Part shown: piece by piece, positions 62,201-64,000 of the stretch
Position numbering within the stretch: position 1 is the first letter of the stretch
Layout of the letters: each line of letters starts with the position of its first letter
Assembly (NCBI GenBank): GCA_022818135.1
Contig: JAFMSR010000005.1
Coordinates: 26,049,029 to 26,113,028 of the forward strand
Direction: 5' to 3'
Length of the DNA: 64,000 nt
Origin: Saxidomus purpurata
Lineage: Eukaryota > Mollusca > Bivalvia > Venerida > Veneridae
The notes under the pieces: model-generated
The model's database searches: none
What the model was told of the DNA's origin: nothing
Seen by the model: the letters and a program-made list of their open reading frames with translations, nothing else
Position numbers and translations under genes: made by a program

Positions 62201-64000
62201 TTATTCTGCACTCGTGTATAAAACCATTTACCACATAGGTTAAATGTGCCATGCAGCTAGTAGAACGTTACAAGCAAACTTACCAAAAGTCTTTGGGTGT
62301 ACCTAGCCAGGTGAAAGGTGTCATCACTCCCCATATAATAAGTGAAATGTAACAACAAGTGAATTTGCTGTCAGTTGGCAATAGCTTGACGATATTCTCA
62401 GCGGCCAGCAGGATGTACACGACCGTGGCTCCAAACATAGTAAAGTTGATAGAAAATGATACTATGGTCCTGAAATAAGACATGCAATAGGAGTCATATC
62501 CATGCTTTGTTCAAATGCTGAATATTAAAAACTCTATGATAACATTAGGTAAATGTTTTTATTCTATGCTAACTAATGCAATACTGTGTTATATCAGTGA
62601 AATATAGTGTGATGATATAGATTTCATATCAGTTACAATGTGGTTGATATAGGTCTACCGGAACTACTTTTTTATGTAGTGCATATACATAATTTTACTT
62701 TTGTTTTAATAGTTGGCATAAAATAAAATGAAAATTTGCTTGTTTTGAGTGGATATGGAATATATCTAAACTCAAAGTGATATAATTTTCAGATTTTAAC
62801 TCGCGCTTCGCGCTCGTGAAAATATTACAATTGTATCACTTCTCGGTGAGATATATTCCATATCCACTCAAAACAAACCAATATCCTCTATATCTTGTGC
62901 AGCCTCGATCGCCTCGTGCTAGGGTGTCCGCTTTCATGGATTCAATACGTGGCTACTTCAAAGGCGGCATTGTCAACTCTCTTGCTTGACGCTCGGCATA
63001 AAAAAAGTTGCCTCAGTAAGGCCAAGAAAAGCTTCCTACTTTTTGGAAAAGGTGTTAGTACTTACTGAACACCATGTTTCAATATGTTGCAACGTAGCTA
63101 GGTTTTTTCAGATAAAAAGTGTTAGTTTGTTAAAGTGTCACCCCTATTTTAAGGGCCAGCCATTTCTGACTTATGATACACTATCTTTTTGAATACATTT
63201 ACCTCCCGAATCCTATCTTTAAATGCCACCCACCAGGCAGGTAGGCATACGGTAACCATTATCTAACTGGCTGTTGGTTCACCAACTGGCCATATAAAAA
63301 TGAGACGCTGCTGGGATTCGAACCTTCGACCTCCCGCTCCCAAGGCGGATGCCTAAATCACAAGACCAAGGGAGACGGTATATAGATATGTATCAAGTAT
63401 GTTTTCCTGTCATGTTTTCGGTGCCTTTTAACCATGTATAATTATATTTGAAATTAAACTGCTAAATCACTACCTGCCCCATCGACCATACGCCTCCTCC
63501 CCTATTGCAGGGTACGGATACCGTACTTTACCGTTCTTAAATTCCGGGTGTCTGTCCCGCACTATGGTCCAGCATTTTCCCAAGATATCGCCAGTATATG
63601 CAGAGACAAAGCAACACAAGACAACAAGCACAAACCCAATTATCCCTGGAAAAATACAATGTTTTTAGAATTGATATAGCTAGTACAACATCCATGCATC
63701 GTGGATTATTTTATGTATAATTGATCGACGCGACTTCAAACACAAACCATGATATTGCTTATTCAGACAAAGCAAACGGTGATAGATATGTACATATGCA
63801 AGTTTCTTTTAAATTAAATTGATGCACGTGTCTAATACACATATAATGTGCACATCTTCGTCCCTATTATTAACAAGATACTGTTTCATAAATGAACGTT
63901 CACGTACCCGAGTCATCTATGGCTTTTGGCAGGGTAAGGAATCCTGACCCTGCTATCACTCCCACGACGAAAACACAGGTTGTTATAACATTCAAACCTC
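59214..64000 (-). CDS. Amino-acid/polyamine-type transporter, Aa_trans family (SLC32/SLC36-like), 5' end outside window
   Basis: Minus-strand exons 64000-63908 (partial), 63645-63474, 62469-62284, 61978-61731, 61548-61342, 60255-60066, 59370-59214 have matching phases (1,2,2,1,1,2) and end at TAG 59214-59216, giving about 417 visible residues. The first exon carries the family's TM1 signature (GLNVITTCVFVVGVIAGSGF, LPKA). Later parts keep VSAYTGDILGKCW, YGRWGR, FAYNGHPAFPTFQSDM and a YPKKF loop, the hallmark of VIAAT/AVT1-type carriers, plus further hydrophobic helices and a VPCYVDI tail. About 10-11 membrane helices can be counted. Such proteins move neutral amino acids or GABA/glycine across vesicle, lysosome or plasma membranes with protons; the substrate cannot be read here. 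Its introns hold two MITEs (59559-60023, 62741-62875) and a SINE (60788-61020). Confidence 0.88.
59559..60023. mobile_element. Tc1/mariner-type palindromic MITE, about 465 bp
   Basis: Inverted arms of about 185 bp: CTCAACAAAAGTTTTAACGC at the left against CTAATCAAAACTTCTAAAGC from the right, then a shared TTTCAAAATAATCGAGTGGT near the centre. TA dinucleotides flank both ends. It is in the last intron of the transporter gene. Confidence 0.75.
60788..61020 (-). repeat. tRNA-derived SINE, reverse orientation
   Basis: Minus strand: CCGCCTCCGTGGACGAGTGG TGAGAT..., B-box region TCATGGGTCCGAGCTC, body with GAGAAAGTTTGTAGC and TTATTGGGATCGATGG. In an intron of the transporter gene. Confidence 0.7.
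62741..62875. mobile_element. Palindromic MITE, 135 bp
   Basis: TGTTTTGAGTGGATATGGAA / TATAT at the left is exactly complemented at the right end; the centre is CGCGCTTCGCGCTCG. Intron of the transporter gene. Confidence 0.8.
63112..63235 (-). repeat. Third copy of the TGGCTGGCCCTT dispersed repeat
   Basis: Reverse orientation: AAGTGTCACCCCTATTTTAA, GGGCCAGCCATTTCTGACTT, CATTTACCTCCCGAATCCTA. Lies in an intron of the transporter gene. Confidence 0.7.
63297..63378 (-). repeat. tRNA-like SINE head
   Basis: Minus strand: GTCTCCCTTGGTCTTGTGATTTAGGCATCC and GGTCGAAGGTTCGAATCCCAG give A- and B-box sequences in tRNA order, but the tRNA stems are imperfect. Confidence 0.6.

Noticed and set aside
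63297..63378. Functional tRNA gene on the minus strand
   Set aside because: Good A and B boxes, but stems are imperfect and it lies in an intron with other SINEs.

Overview
The window looks like nuclear DNA of a lophotrochozoan animal, most likely a bivalve mollusc. It is AT-rich, its genes are split into short exons by GT-AG introns of 0.2-2.5 kb, and its introns are full of short non-autonomous elements. The protein families (CARD plus immunity-related GTPase; PAN/CCP/kringle; a GDAP1-like GST) are ones known to be expanded in bivalves. The species assignment is inference. I joined the gene models by hand from splice sites and reading phase; each complete model closes to a whole number of codons without an internal stop.

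Layout. 1-24 kb is mostly gene-poor. It holds a 36-codon OST4 gene (6515-6625), fragments of non-LTR retrotransposons (2298-2640, 10860-11284), a decayed DDE transposase (20408-20995), tandem-repeat elements, and two foldback-type elements with target-site duplications (18684-19636 and 23024-23884). 24.2-33.2 kb (+ strand) is a 12-exon gene for a 994-residue protein: a short basic leader, one CARD-like domain, a second CARD-like domain, a Ser/Thr/Gly-rich linker with an alpha/beta domain, three more CARD-like domains, then an IRG-type G domain whose nucleotide-binding motifs are all degenerate. This is the most interesting locus: it looks like a CARD-scaffold innate-immune protein capped by a pseudo-GTPase.

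35.3-38.9 kb (- strand) is a complete five-exon GDAP1-like gene. 41.7-51.4 kb (+ strand) is a seven-exon secreted protein (signal peptide, PAN/apple, small Cys module, four CCP/sushi, kringle). Its second and third CCP exons are a very recent tandem duplication bordered by an interspersed repeat. 52.6-57.1 kb holds a broken second copy of the 3' part of the GDAP1-like gene; its last exon is interrupted by 3.6 kb of A/C/G homopolymer sequence that is almost certainly an assembly or base-calling artefact. 59.2-64.0 kb (- strand) is the 3' part (seven exons) of an Aa_trans-family (SLC32/SLC36-like) amino-acid transporter that runs off the right edge.

The genes do not form an operon-like unit. 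The CARD/IRG protein and the PAN-CCP-kringle protein both fit recognition or defence roles (cytosolic and extracellular respectively), but that is inferred from domains only. The very long open frames in 52.7-56.6 kb and around 27.0 kb are translations of homopolymers and are not genes.
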